A program made the position numbers and the translations under genes. From NCBI GenBank assembly GCA_017634475.1, contig JAGBNH010000110.1, forward strand, positions 1-36,947: a stretch of DNA of 36,947 bases, in the 5' to 3' direction. Positions within the stretch are counted from its first letter, which is position 1; the number at the start of each line of letters is the position of its first letter. The notes under the pieces were generated by a model. It saw only the letters and a program-made list of their open reading frames with translations, ran no database searches and was not told where the DNA came from. This DNA is from Eubacterium sp. (GTDB taxonomy: Bacteria > Bacillota > Clostridia > Lachnospirales > Lachnospiraceae). Shown here in pieces: positions 22,859-31,624 of the stretch.

Positions 22859-25800
22859 TTATTCTGACTGATCATCCGCTTCATCATCCGATTCCAGCAG
22901 TTCTTTAAGGTTATCCCGCATTTCCTCATCCGAAGGCTTCTCGTATAAGGAAAGCCCCTTCAGCGCCACCTTATTTTTCTGTCCTTTCTCCGAAAGCTCC
23001 GTCATCAGGGCCCCGCTGTCGGGCACCTTCCGGATGATCCTCTCGGCCATGGTATCCTTACGGAACCGGCAGACAGCACTGCCTTCGCAGTATTTACAGG
23101 AACTGTCCTGGGCGTCGGACATTCGGGTGGGATACTTCTCCATCTGCCCGCTGAAGATCCGGTCGGTAAGCTCCTTCATCTTCTGCAGACTGAATTCTCC
23201 CAGGCCTTCCATTTCCTTCGTGGTGGCAAGAAATTCCTTCTTAAGCTCCCTGCTTTGATTACGCTCGATGGGGAGTACCCTGCCGGACTTTAGATTCCGC
23301 TCCTCATCCAAAGCCTCCTGCTCCTGAAGCTCCACAAGATAATGCTTCGGGTCCCCCTCTCCCTCCGATTCGTCATCCGAGGGGCTTATGTTCAGGACAC
23401 CGCGAAGCTTCAGGTTCTTTTCCATTTCCCTTCGTGCGGCATCTTCCTCCGATCCATCCTTTACGGAAAGCTCCTTAAGCACCGGCTGATCCACATGGAA
23501 ATAATACATACCCGCCGGGATGGCCTGCCGGCTGGTCTTCTTCAGAAGCTCGGTCATGATCTTCAGATACACGGTAAGCTGCAGCTTTCTGCCGTCTCTC
23601 AAGTCCCGAAGATCGAACTTCGTATTGCTGGTCTTATAATCCAGGATCCGAAGAAACACCTCGTCCTTCTCCCGGAAGGTATCCAGCCGGTCCACGATGC
23701 CCGTGATGGTCACGGTCTCTTCTCTTCCCTTCGGTCCCTCCGCCGTAAACTGCGCCTTGAAGCCGCACTCCAGCATTTCCGGCAGCATACTGCCCTCCGA
23801 CAGCTGATATTTCAGCACCCGGATGCTGTTTTCCGACAGCTCCTCCAGCTTCTTCAGGACCACGCCGGTCTTCCCATCCTGCAGGTCCTGAAGAAGGAGG
23901 GAGGGCTTCTCTTCCTCAATGGCTCTGTTCATGTTTTTATGGATCAGCCGGGACAGCGTCTCCTCGGTGATCCCTTCCCAGTCATTGGCATGTTCGTCCC
24001 TTACCTCACGGAAGGTGAGCTCCAGGATCCGGTGAAGGATCAGTCCCACATCCACCTTCTGCACCTCATGCAGCTTTCTGCTCTTCAGATCCAGAATGTA
24101 GCGAAGGAAGTAGGAATAGGGGCATCTGGCATATTTTTCCAGACGGGATACCGACACCCGGATCTTTCCCAGATCCGCCAGATATTCCATCAGCTTCTCC
24201 GGAAGGATCACCCGGGCATCCTCTTCCTCTGCTTCTTCCGGTGCGTCTCCGGAAAATGCTCCGGCCAGGACACGGAGTGCCTTTCTCTCTTCTTCCGCCA
24301 GCTCGTCCTGTTTCTCCTTGCTGAGCAGCTCCAGATATTCCATACGGTCCGGCCCTTTGGCACCGGACAGCATCCGCCTTTCCCTGTGCACAGCTTTAAG
24401 CTCCGGGAACATCCGGAGTACCTTGCCCAACAGATACGAACGCTCCAGCGCGCCGCCGGTGCGTGTCTGCTCGGAGAAGCTTAAGGTCAGGCAGTCCGAG
24501 GGCTTTCCCATGGCAAGATACAGGGAGAATTGTTCTCGGAAACGTTTCTCCGTTTCCCCCGGTGCCAGGGTCTTCCCTCCCGGAAGATCGCTCAGCAGAT
24601 CCTCCAGATCGGTACGGTCCTGATCGGACAGTATGCCGCCCTTGCCCCTGACTCTGGGGTAGATTCCCTCGTTCAGATTCAGGATATAGAGCACCTTCAC
24701 CTGTCCCAGCCGGGTACGTTCCAGATCTCCGATCAATACGGAATCCAGTGTGGGCGGGATAACGCCCACCTTGATCTCCCTTACGCCGATCAGCAGGGTC
24801 TCCCTCAGATCGTGGATGGTCATTTCCTCATCCCTTAGGATCAGGGCGGTTTTCTCCAGCACCGACAGGAATTTCTCCTGCAGTCCCAGGTAGGCTTCCG
24901 CCTCCGCCGGTCGGCCCATGAGAAGAAGATCCGCCTTCGCCTCCTCGCCCCGTTCTGCCAGCCGAAGACGGGGATCCTCCGCGATCTTCGTCATGGCGCT
25001 GATCATTTCCGGTACGGGGAAGGCCTTTTTCCCGGTAAACTTAAGTACCGGCTTCAGCACGGAAAGAAGAAGTCCCCGAAGCTCTTCCAGCTGATCCAGA
25101 ATGAGAGCTTCCATCTCCGACAGCTCACGTCTTCCGTTAAAATGTGCCAGCTCCTTCCCCCAGAGCTTTCTTCCCCGGATCCCGTGCTCCAGCACAAAAT
25201 TCTCCAGCTGCTCCCAGCCCGTAGCGGCTATGCCGATTTCCTCTGCGGCATGATCCAGGATGCCGGTTTTCAAGAAGGAGAATACACTCTCGTAGGTGAA
25301 ATCCCGGTCCAGCATTTCCAAAATGAACAGCTGGGCGTCAATGATGGGATTATTGACAAAGGCGCGGTTCTGGTCAGCAAAGAAGGGAAGCTCGTATTCC
25401 GTCATCACCAGATCCAGATAGCCGGCCAGTCCCTGCATATCCGGCGTCAGGATCGCCGCATCCCGGTAACGGATCTCCCCTGCGGTCACTCTTCTCCGGA
25501 TATCCTCTGCGGCCAGGCGAAACTCCTCCAAAGGGGTATCCGCCTTCCAGATCCGGATCGTTTCCGCCGCTTTCTCTCCCTTATAGACCCTGGCAGGAAA
25601 ACGAAAGACTCCCTGGGAAAGGGCATGCAAAGCCTCTTTCCGCCGGGCATTTTCCTGTTTCAATTCCACAACCTTTACGCCGGGGGCAAGGGTAAGAAGC
25701 TGTTCCAGCATCTCCCTGCTCTGGCTGAAGAGGGTTTCCTTCTCTTCTCCCGGTTCCAGTGTCACGGCAAAGGACATGGCAGATGCCCGGGGGATCAACG

Positions 25801-26485
25801 CCTCCAGCACCTTCCTCTGCTCTGCGGTAAAGCCCGTAAATCCATCGAAGTAAAACTCTGCCCCGTCTATACAGCTGATCTCTCCCGGTTCCGAAAGGAG
25901 ACCTGCAAGATAGGCAGGGAGCTCCTCCGCCACCATATATTCCTCCCGGAAAACCTCACTCTCCCGGAAGGCCCGGTAGATGGTCAGCACATCCTTCAGC
26001 TTATTTCCCAGCTGGGGATCCTTCTCCCGGAGCTGCTCCAGCGCAGCATCCAGATCCTCAGGATGGATATCGAACAAAAGGAACTCGGAAAAGAGCGATT
26101 TCAGCTCCTCTATAAAGCCCTGCCGGTCCACGCTTCCCCGGTAGAGCGAAAGCTCATTTTTCACCTTCGCAGCCACAGACCGGAGCAGGATGGTCTTCCC
26201 GTATTCCTCCATCACCGTTTTCATGGTCCGTCCCTGCTCATTGAACACCCGGTAGGCCAGCCGGGTAAAACCGATGATATCGATATTGAATACGCCGCTC
26301 TTCCCCGTCCGCTGCCGGACAATGCTGAGGATCCGCTGCTCCATGCCGGATCCGGCCTGCTCCGGAACGATCAGATAGAAGGATCTCTTCGGATATCTGG
26401 CGGCCTGATCCACCAGATTTTCGTACATTTTTATGGATTTTCCGGCGTTTGTCCCTCCGGTATAAATGGTTACGGCTGACCTCAT
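22859..26485 (-). CDS. addB: ATP-dependent helicase/deoxyribonuclease subunit B
   Basis: A 1208-residue AddB. The N terminus has the P-loop GGTNAGKS (10-17) of an otherwise inactive helicase fold used for Chi recognition. The C-terminal nuclease contains ILDYKTSNTKFDL. The iron-sulfur cluster cysteines are one in KYARCPYSYF (near residue 800) and three in CKYCEGSAVC (C1130, C1133, C1139), so the 4Fe-4S staple is intact. A charged, variable C-terminal tail ends the protein. A promoter-like sequence and a perfect hairpin lie in its leader (26510-26583). It is the first gene of the long leftward run through addA, queF and folC to the DUF308 gene. Confidence 0.96.
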   Translation of the reverse strand: MRSAVTIYTGGTNAGKSIKMYENLVDQAARYPKRSFYLIVPEQAGSGMEQRILSIVRQRTGKSGVFNIDIIGFTRLAYRVFNEQGRTMKTVMEEYGKTILLRSVAAKVKNELSLYRGSVDRQGFIEELKSLFSEFLLFDIHPEDLDAALEQLREKDPQLGNKLKDVLTIYRAFRESEVFREEYMVAEELPAYLAGLLSEPGEISCIDGAEFYFDGFTGFTAEQRKVLEALIPRASAMSFAVTLEPGEEKETLFSQSREMLEQLLTLAPGVKVVELKQENARRKEALHALSQGVFRFPARVYKGEKAAETIRIWKADTPLEEFRLAAEDIRRRVTAGEIRYRDAAILTPDMQGLAGYLDLVMTEYELPFFADQNRAFVNNPIIDAQLFILEMLDRDFTYESVFSFLKTGILDHAAEEIGIAATGWEQLENFVLEHGIRGRKLWGKELAHFNGRRELSEMEALILDQLEELRGLLLSVLKPVLKFTGKKAFPVPEMISAMTKIAEDPRLRLAERGEEAKADLLLMGRPAEAEAYLGLQEKFLSVLEKTALILRDEEMTIHDLRETLLIGVREIKVGVIPPTLDSVLIGDLERTRLGQVKVLYILNLNEGIYPRVRGKGGILSDQDRTDLEDLLSDLPGGKTLAPGETEKRFREQFSLYLAMGKPSDCLTLSFSEQTRTGGALERSYLLGKVLRMFPELKAVHRERRMLSGAKGPDRMEYLELLSKEKQDELAEEERKALRVLAGAFSGDAPEEAEEEDARVILPEKLMEYLADLGKIRVSVSRLEKYARCPYSYFLRYILDLKSRKLHEVQKVDVGLILHRILELTFREVRDEHANDWEGITEETLSRLIHKNMNRAIEEEKPSLLLQDLQDGKTGVVLKKLEELSENSIRVLKYQLSEGSMLPEMLECGFKAQFTAEGPKGREETVTITGIVDRLDTFREKDEVFLRILDYKTSNTKFDLRDLRDGRKLQLTVYLKIMTELLKKTSRQAIPAGMYYFHVDQPVLKELSVKDGSEEDAARREMEKNLKLRGVLNISPSDDESEGEGDPKHYLVELQEQEALDEERNLKSGRVLPIERNQSRELKKEFLATTKEMEGLGEFSLQKMKELTDRIFSGQMEKYPTRMSDAQDSSCKYCEGSAVCRFRKDTMAERIIRKVPDSGALMTELSEKGQKNKVALKGLSLYEKPSDEEMRDNLKELLESDDEADDQSE

Positions 26486-26509
26486 AAACAGTCCCTTTCC
26501 CTATGATAA

Positions 26510-26535
26510 AGGCTCATGCAAAACTGCATGAGCCT
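26510..26535 (-). terminator. Hairpin in the addB leader (attenuator or weak pfp terminator)
   Basis: Perfect 11-bp stem (26510-26520 with 26525-26535) with a 4-base loop. The minus-strand tail after the stem is TTTATC, a poor T-run. It lies after pfp, but also downstream of a good promoter for addB, so it may shape the addB leader rather than end pfp. Confidence 0.55.
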
Positions 26536-26554
26536 GATCGTTTCACCTTCTGAT

Positions 26555-26583
26555 ATTTTACCTTTTTTACATGGGCTTTTCAA
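26555..26583 (-). promoter_or_regulatory. Candidate promoter of the addB-addA run
   Basis: Minus-strand TTGAAA (26583-26578), 17-base spacer, TAAAAT (26560-26555), 70 bases before the addB ATG and just after the pfp stop. Confidence 0.6.
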
Positions 26584-26596
26584 TTCTTTTTCTTCC

Positions 26597-27820
26597 TCAT
26601 ACCGGAAGGTAGATATGCCGCGGAAGACCGCTGACATATACCGGTGTAAGCTCTGCCTGGATCAGCGGTTTCGCATAATCGATAAACTCCTGCCGCATCT
26701 GTGTATGATCATCATTGATCCAGTCCATGGGCACCTTCTTCTCCAGGTTCGCCACCTCACTGATGTCATGGATCTCCGTGGTGCACTGGTAGGGTGCATT
26801 GGAAATGCGCTTCAGCGTAACTACCTTGCCTGTTGCGCCTTCATAGGCTGCCTTCACTGCCGCGCCGCCGACCTGATAGGCTTCGGTGATATCTGTTCTT
26901 GAGCTCACATGTCCTGCGCACCGCTGAAGCGTGGAAAGCTCTATGCTCCGGGTCTTGGTATTCATGGATCTGGCCACTACATTTGCAAGGTACCGGGCGG
27001 TTCCGGTAAGGGCCTTATGTCCAAATGCGTCCACCGCATGGACATCATCCGCCAGCTCGCAGACATATCTTCCGTCCTCCAGCTTAACGCCCTCGGAAAC
27101 GGCGATCACCACGCTGGGCTTATCCTCCTGCATCCGTTTTACCTTCTCCACGAACCGGTCTACGTTAAAGACCACCTCCGGGAGCGCGATCATATCCACG
27201 CCTTCACAATCCTCTTCCTTTGCAAGCGCCGATGCTGCCGTGAGCCATCCGGCATTTCTTCCCATAACTTCAATGATGGTTACGTACTTCGTTCCATAAA
27301 CCGTTGCGTCACGGATGATCTCCTTCATCACAACACCGATATACTTGGCAGCGCTTCCGTAGCCCGGTGTATGATCTGTGATCATAAGGTCATTATCGAT
27401 GGTTTTCGGTACCCCCATAAAACGGATCTCGCTGCCGATATGCGCTCCGTAAGCCGCAAGCTTACAGATCGTGTCCATGCTGTCATTTCCGCCGATATAG
27501 AAGAAATAACCGATATCCAGTCGTTTCAGAAACTCAAAGATCTGCACATAGACCGTTTCATCCTCCTTCCAGTCCGGAAGCTTATATCTGCAGCTTCCCA
27601 GATAGCTGGAGGGAGTACGCTTCAGAAGCTCGATATCCAACGCCGAGTGAAGCCTCTCGGACAGATCGATGTATTTATCCTCCAGTAACCCTTTTACCCC
27701 GTGCAGCATGCCGTAAACATGTTCCGCTCCCCTTTGCCTGGCCGCCTCATAAACCCCTGCAAGACTGGAATTGATCACCGCCGTAGGTCCCCCGGATTGG
27801 CCGACAATTGCATTACTCAT
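26597..27820 (-). CDS. pfp: PPi-dependent phosphofructokinase
   Basis: A 407-residue phosphofructokinase that phosphorylates fructose 6-phosphate in glycolysis, probably with pyrophosphate, reversibly. The two diagnostic positions point to PPi: the loop GGND has Asp where ATP enzymes have Gly (GGDG), and PKTIDND has Lys where ATP enzymes have Gly (PGTIDND). Other family segments are GQSGGPTAVIN (7-17), PGYGSAAK, EVMGRNAGWL and the late fructose-phosphate contact region. AAAGGAGG lies 7 bases before the ATG. A cre-like palindrome just upstream of the start codon predicts carbon catabolite control by CcpA. The name is given for the reaction; many genomes list this enzyme simply as 6-phosphofructokinase. 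Confidence 0.93.
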   Translation of the reverse strand: MSNAIVGQSGGPTAVINSSLAGVYEAARQRGAEHVYGMLHGVKGLLEDKYIDLSERLHSALDIELLKRTPSSYLGSCRYKLPDWKEDETVYVQIFEFLKRLDIGYFFYIGGNDSMDTICKLAAYGAHIGSEIRFMGVPKTIDNDLMITDHTPGYGSAAKYIGVVMKEIIRDATVYGTKYVTIIEVMGRNAGWLTAASALAKEEDCEGVDMIALPEVVFNVDRFVEKVKRMQEDKPSVVIAVSEGVKLEDGRYVCELADDVHAVDAFGHKALTGTARYLANVVARSMNTKTRSIELSTLQRCAGHVSSRTDITEAYQVGGAAVKAAYEGATGKVVTLKRISNAPYQCTTEIHDISEVANLEKKVPMDWINDDHTQMRQEFIDYAKPLIQAELTPVYVSGLPRHIYLPV

Positions 27821-27843
27821 ACATAACCTCCTTTAGATCGCAT

Positions 27844-27865
27844 AAAATGTAAGCGCTTACATTTT
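27844..27865. promoter_or_regulatory. Perfect 22-bp palindrome, CcpA cre-type operator of pfp
   Basis: The two 11-base arms (27844-27854 and 27855-27865) are exact complements with no spacer. The centre TGTAAGCGCTTACA matches the cre consensus (TGNAARCGNWWNCA type) fully. It lies between the pfp -10 box and its start codon, covering the expected transcription start, where a bound LacI-family protein would repress. Confidence 0.82.
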
Positions 27866-27868
27866 GCG

Positions 27869-27897
27869 ATTATACATGGTTTCTGTGATTTATACAA
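27869..27897 (-). promoter_or_regulatory. Promoter of pfp
   Basis: Minus-strand TTGTAT (27897-27892), 17-base spacer, TATAAT (27874-27869). The cre palindrome begins 3 bases downstream of the -10 box. Confidence 0.75.
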
Positions 27898-27912
27898 GCA
27901 AAATTTTATCTG

Positions 27913-27942
27913 TTGTCCAATCCTGCTTAAGTGTGGTAAAAT
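27913..27942 (+). promoter_or_regulatory. Weak candidate promoter of trkH
   Basis: TTGTCC (27913-27918), 18-base spacer, TAAAAT (27937-27942), 63 bases before the trkH start. It is divergent from the pfp promoter; the cre palindrome lies 48 bases upstream and is unlikely to control it directly. Confidence 0.4.
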
Positions 27943-28005
27943 GGCAGGTGGTTTATTTGCAACGATATCGATCGAATCTATTTACTCAGGCAGGTAAAAT
28001 CCAAA

Positions 28006-29442
28006 ATGAATTACGGAAAGATTTTTCGTACTTTAGGTATACTGCTGCAGGTAGAGGGAGCGCTGATGACCCTGCCGGTGATCGTAGCGCTGATCTACAG
28101 CGAGAAATGCTGGTTCTCACTGTTCATCGTATCGCTTGGTGCGATCATCCTCGGGACCCTGCTCCGGTGGATCAAAACTAAAAAAGAACGGATCCATGCC
28201 AAGGAAGGCTTCGTGATCACTGCACTGGCCTGGATCCTCCTCAGTATCGTGGGCGGTCTTCCCTTCTATTTCTCCGGGGAGATCAAATCCTTTGTGGATG
28301 CCGTCTTCGAATCCGCATCGGGATTTACCACAACGGGGGCCAGTATCCTTACGGATATTGAGGCTATGCCCCACGGTCTCCTCTTCTGGCGGAGCTTCAC
28401 CCACTGGATCGGCGGTATGGGGATCCTGGTGTTCATCCTCGTGGTGATCCCCTCCAATGCAGATGACATGTATCTCATGAAGGCGGAAAGCCCCGGTCCC
28501 TCAGTGGACAAGATGCTGCCGAAGGTTCGGCAGACAGCCATGGTACTTTATGGCATCTACTTCGGGCTTACGCTGCTGAATATCGCGCTGCTGAGTATCT
28601 TCGGCATGCCCTTCTTTGACGCACTGTGTATCTCCTTCGGAGATGCGGGTACCGGCGGTTTCGGCGTGCGGAACGACAGCGCTGCCAGCTATAACACCGC
28701 CTGCCAGATCATCATCACCATCTTCATGTTCCTTTTCGGTGTGAACTTCAAGCTGTACTTCCTGATCGTCTTCCGGAAGTTCAAGGATATCCTGAAAAGC
28801 GAAGAGGTCCTGTGGTACGCCATCATCTACGGCGTGGCCGTGGTACTGGTCACCATCGGGATCCTTAAAGATGTGGGAAATTTCGGAACCGCGCTGAAGG
28901 AAGGTGCCTTCCAGGTATCCTCCATCATGACCACCACCGGGTATTCCACCACGGACTTCAACCTGTGGTCTTCCATGCCCAAGGCAGTTCTGGTGCTGGT
29001 CATGTTCATCGGCGCCTGCGCGGGCAGTACCGGCGGCGGTATGAAGGTCTCCCGCTGCATCCTGTGGTTTAAGCAGATCAAGATCGAGCTGTCCAAGTTC
29101 ATTCATCCCCGGAGCGTAAACAAGGTCCGGCTGGAGAAGAAGGCCGTGGATGATATGACACTTCGTACTACGAACGTGTATCTAATGGCCTATCTTTTAG
29201 TCTTTGTGATATCCCTTCTCATCGTCAGCATCGATGGCTTTGATTTGGAGACCACCTTCACCTCCGTTGCGGCGACGCAGAATAATATCGGTCCCGGTCT
29301 GGGTATGGTAGGTCCTGCCGGGGGGTTCTCGCAGTTCAGTGTCCTGTCGAAGATCGTGCTGATCTTTGATATGATCGCCGGGCGTCTGGAGCTCTTCCCC
29401 ATGCTGATCCTTCTGGCGCCGTCCACATGGCGGAGGAAATGA
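28006..29442 (+). CDS. trkH: Potassium uptake channel subunit TrkH
   Basis: A 478-residue membrane protein of the TrkH/KtrB family, which conducts K+ through four pore repeats. The four selectivity-filter loops are visible: TTTGAS (108-113), GTGGFG (215-220), TTTGYST (309-315) and NNIGPGL (426-432). Segments STGGGMK (341-347) and GRLELFPML (459-467) match the gate and the last helix. The regulatory partner TrkA is encoded at 30262-31620 on the other strand, not in an operon with it. The ribosome site is weak (AGGTAAAATCCAAA). A bidirectional terminator follows 23 bases after the stop. Confidence 0.95.
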   Translation: MNYGKIFRTLGILLQVEGALMTLPVIVALIYSEKCWFSLFIVSLGAIILGTLLRWIKTKKERIHAKEGFVITALAWILLSIVGGLPFYFSGEIKSFVDAVFESASGFTTTGASILTDIEAMPHGLLFWRSFTHWIGGMGILVFILVVIPSNADDMYLMKAESPGPSVDKMLPKVRQTAMVLYGIYFGLTLLNIALLSIFGMPFFDALCISFGDAGTGGFGVRNDSAASYNTACQIIITIFMFLFGVNFKLYFLIVFRKFKDILKSEEVLWYAIIYGVAVVLVTIGILKDVGNFGTALKEGAFQVSSIMTTTGYSTTDFNLWSSMPKAVLVLVMFIGACAGSTGGGMKVSRCILWFKQIKIELSKFIHPRSVNKVRLEKKAVDDMTLRTTNVYLMAYLLVFVISLLIVSIDGFDLETTFTSVAATQNNIGPGLGMVGPAGGFSQFSVLSKIVLIFDMIAGRLELFPMLILLAPSTWRRK

Positions 29443-29464
29443 TACATTTCCAATGAAACATTAA

Positions 29465-29498
29465 AAAAAACTCCCGACCGTGTGATCGGGAGTTTTTT
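29465..29498. terminator. Bidirectional terminator between trkH and the PRTase gene
   Basis: Perfect 13-bp stem (29465-29477 with 29486-29498), 8-base loop, A-run and T-run on the two flanks. It ends trkH on the plus strand and can end the phosphoribosyltransferase-like gene on the minus strand. Confidence 0.92.
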
Positions 29499-29547
29499 CG
29501 TTCCTTCAACCGGCATATATCGCGGTAGTTAACGCTCCTGCAGTGTC

Positions 29548-30186
29548 CTACAGTTCCTTCAGTCCGCCGGCGGATACGATGCCGTCCAGCTTCTTTCCTG
29601 CAAGGCAGAAGGGGCATTCGTGAGAATTAAAGGAAGCATAGCCTTCCACATCCTTCGCATGGAAGATGGAATGGATCTCGTGTCCGTTGATCTCATCCGT
29701 ACCGGTGAAGATGGAAGAAATCCCCTGAACGATGCCGCCGTAGTAATCGATGCACTCCAGGGCCTTCTCCACGGTGTGACCTGTGGTTGCGGTAGCCAGG
29801 AGCAGCAGTACATTTTTACCCCGCACCATGGGGATCACGTTGTCCGGGAAGGTCAGCTGTCCCATGGCGTTCTGCTCCGGAGTAATGACATAAATGGAAT
29901 TATGGGCATTCATGCACATGATCCCGGAATTCGTCAGCTCGTCGGCGAGATAAGCCCCGATCACATCCGTGCCATCCATACAGATGATCACGTCCACGAT
30001 GGTGGTTGCCATGTATTCCGAACACATGGACTTGGCAACAGCCTTAGCCTCACTGCTTCTTGCCTTCAATGTGGTCAGGTCGATAAACGCATTGATATGG
30101 GACGAGGATGTGGCGAAATGTCCCGGTGTTACCTTCAGACTGATCAGATTATTGTAAGGCGAATTGATCTTATACGTATTTGGCAT
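29548..30186 (-). CDS. Orotate phosphoribosyltransferase-like protein with degenerate PRPP loop
   Basis: A 212-residue type I phosphoribosyltransferase fold. The expected PRPP-binding loop is LATATTGHT (130-138) within VLLLLATATTGHTVEKALECIDYYGG. The Thr-Thr-Gly part is kept, but the two acidic residues that normally precede it (DDxxTTG) are Leu-Ala. The C terminus carries a Cys pair in CPFC (C191, C194), perhaps a metal site. Annotation pipelines tend to call such proteins orotate phosphoribosyltransferase; the missing acids make catalysis uncertain and a sensor role possible. The ATG at 30186 is preceded by GGGGGAG 5 bases upstream; a start six codons earlier would place that ribosome site inside the gene. 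It has its own promoter. Confidence 0.75.
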   Translation of the reverse strand: MPNTYKINSPYNNLISLKVTPGHFATSSSHINAFIDLTTLKARSSEAKAVAKSMCSEYMATTIVDVIICMDGTDVIGAYLADELTNSGIMCMNAHNSIYVITPEQNAMGQLTFPDNVIPMVRGKNVLLLLATATTGHTVEKALECIDYYGGIVQGISSIFTGTDEINGHEIHSIFHAKDVEGYASFNSHECPFCLAGKKLDGIVSAGGLKEL

Positions 30187-30223
30187 AATGCTCCCCCTCT
30201 TCACATTAAAATTTGATATCTAC

Positions 30224-30252
30224 ATTTTATCAATTTCGTTTCATTTAGACAA
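30224..30252 (-). promoter_or_regulatory. Promoter of the PRTase-like gene
   Basis: Minus-strand TTGTCT (30252-30247), 17-base spacer, TAAAAT (30229-30224), 38 bases before the ATG and just beyond the trkA stop. It suggests the gene is transcribed separately from the cobalamin-trkA operon, although no terminator is seen between them. Confidence 0.6.
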
Positions 30253-30261
30253 GTTTTTTCA

Positions 30262-31620
30262 CTATCTTTCCAGGATATCATCCACGCCGTTCAGGCCGTG
30301 CTCCGTGGTAACCACCACCACACTGTCTCCCTTCCGGATCCGGTCATTGCCGGCGGGGCGGATGATCTTGCCCTCCCGGTTGATACAGCAGATCAGGGTA
30401 TTCTTCCGGATGTTCAGCTCCCGGATCGCCGCCCAGGTCACCCGGGAATCCTCGCCTACATTGAACTCCAGCGCCTCCACTCTTCCGTCCATCAGACGGT
30501 ACAGCGCCTCCACGTTGCTGTCCGCGCTGTTGTTCATGGACCGGACAAAACGGGTGATATATTCCGAGGTGATCTTCTTGGTGGAAATGATGGTCCCCAC
30601 GGGAAGATCCGCCACCATATCCTCATAGGAATCCCGATGGATCTTGATCATTCTCTTGGCGTCGCTGACCTTGTCCACATACAGGGAAAGCAGGATATTT
30701 GCCTCATCCGAGCCCATCAGGGCGCAGACCGCATCCATCTCTTCGATGGATTCCTCCACCAGCAGAGTCTTATCCGTGGCGTCTCCCTGAATGATCATGG
30801 CCTTCGGAAGCATATCCGCCAGTTCTTCACAGCGCTTCGGATTCTTCTCGATGATCTTTACCTCGATCTTCTGCGCCAGGAGCTGCCTGGCCAGGTAATA
30901 GCTGATCATTCCGCCGCCGGCGATCATGACATTCCGGATCCTCCTGGTCTTGATCCCGATCTTCATCAGGAGCTCATTCAGATCCACCAGAGATACGGTA
31001 ATGGAGATGGAATCTCCCGCAGCCAGAACGAAATCACCACCGGGGATGATCACGTTCTTTCCCCGTTCAACCACACAAACCAGGGCCTTGGTTCCCACCT
31101 TGGAGGCATAATCCTTCAGCGCCAGTCCATCCAGGATGGACCCCTGGGGGATGACCAGACGGATCAGGCTTACCTTACCCTTGGCAAAGGTATCCACCTC
31201 CAAAGCCGAGGGGATCTGGATCAGACGGAGCAGATCCTCTGCAGCCACGCGCTCCGGATTAATGGACATGGATAATCCCAGTTCCTCCTTCAGGAAATAC
31301 ATTTCATCCAGATACTGGGGATCCCTGACCCGGGCGATGGTCTTAACATTTCCGGCCTTCCTGGCGATGAGGCAGGCAAGCATGTTCTTCTCGTCCTGAT
31401 TGGAAGCCGCGATCAGGATGTCCATATCCTGGATCCCCGCGTCCATCTGGGCGGAAAGGCTGGTGCAGTCACCCTGATAGCCGATGACGTCGCACGCAGT
31501 CTGAACTGCCTCCACCGCCGTATAATCCACATCCATAACGGTGATCTCGTGACCTTCCTTACTCAGCTGGACCGCCAGGTTCTTTCCCACCTGTCCGCAG
31601 CCTGCGATCAATATGTTCAT
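30262..31620 (-). CDS. trkA: Trk potassium transporter regulatory subunit TrkA
   Basis: A 452-residue peripheral membrane protein that gates TrkH in response to nucleotides. It has the double layout of TrkA: Rossmann NAD-binding RCK domain 1 (GCGQVG, 7-12) with its TrkA-C part (about 140-220), then a second RCK-N domain beginning NVMIAGGGMISYYLA (about 228) and a second TrkA-C part (about 370-450). Length is as expected. Unusually it is not beside trkH in an operon; it starts 4 bases after the nine-Cys small protein of the cobalamin gene cluster, with AGAGGA upstream inside that gene, so it is probably co-transcribed with the cobalamin genes. Confidence 0.95.
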   Translation of the reverse strand: MNILIAGCGQVGKNLAVQLSKEGHEITVMDVDYTAVEAVQTACDVIGYQGDCTSLSAQMDAGIQDMDILIAASNQDEKNMLACLIARKAGNVKTIARVRDPQYLDEMYFLKEELGLSMSINPERVAAEDLLRLIQIPSALEVDTFAKGKVSLIRLVIPQGSILDGLALKDYASKVGTKALVCVVERGKNVIIPGGDFVLAAGDSISITVSLVDLNELLMKIGIKTRRIRNVMIAGGGMISYYLARQLLAQKIEVKIIEKNPKRCEELADMLPKAMIIQGDATDKTLLVEESIEEMDAVCALMGSDEANILLSLYVDKVSDAKRMIKIHRDSYEDMVADLPVGTIISTKKITSEYITRFVRSMNNSADSNVEALYRLMDGRVEALEFNVGEDSRVTWAAIRELNIRKNTLICCINREGKIIRPAGNDRIRKGDSVVVVTTEHGLNGVDDILER

Positions 31621-31624
31621 AGTC

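Noticed and set aside
25142..26479. 445-residue plus-strand frame
   Set aside because: It is antisense to the N-terminal half of addB, which is well supported by its P-loop and Fe-S motifs.
27844..27865. Palindrome as a transcription terminator
   Set aside because: It has no loop spacer and no following T-run, and it lies between a promoter and its start codon; an operator is the better reading.
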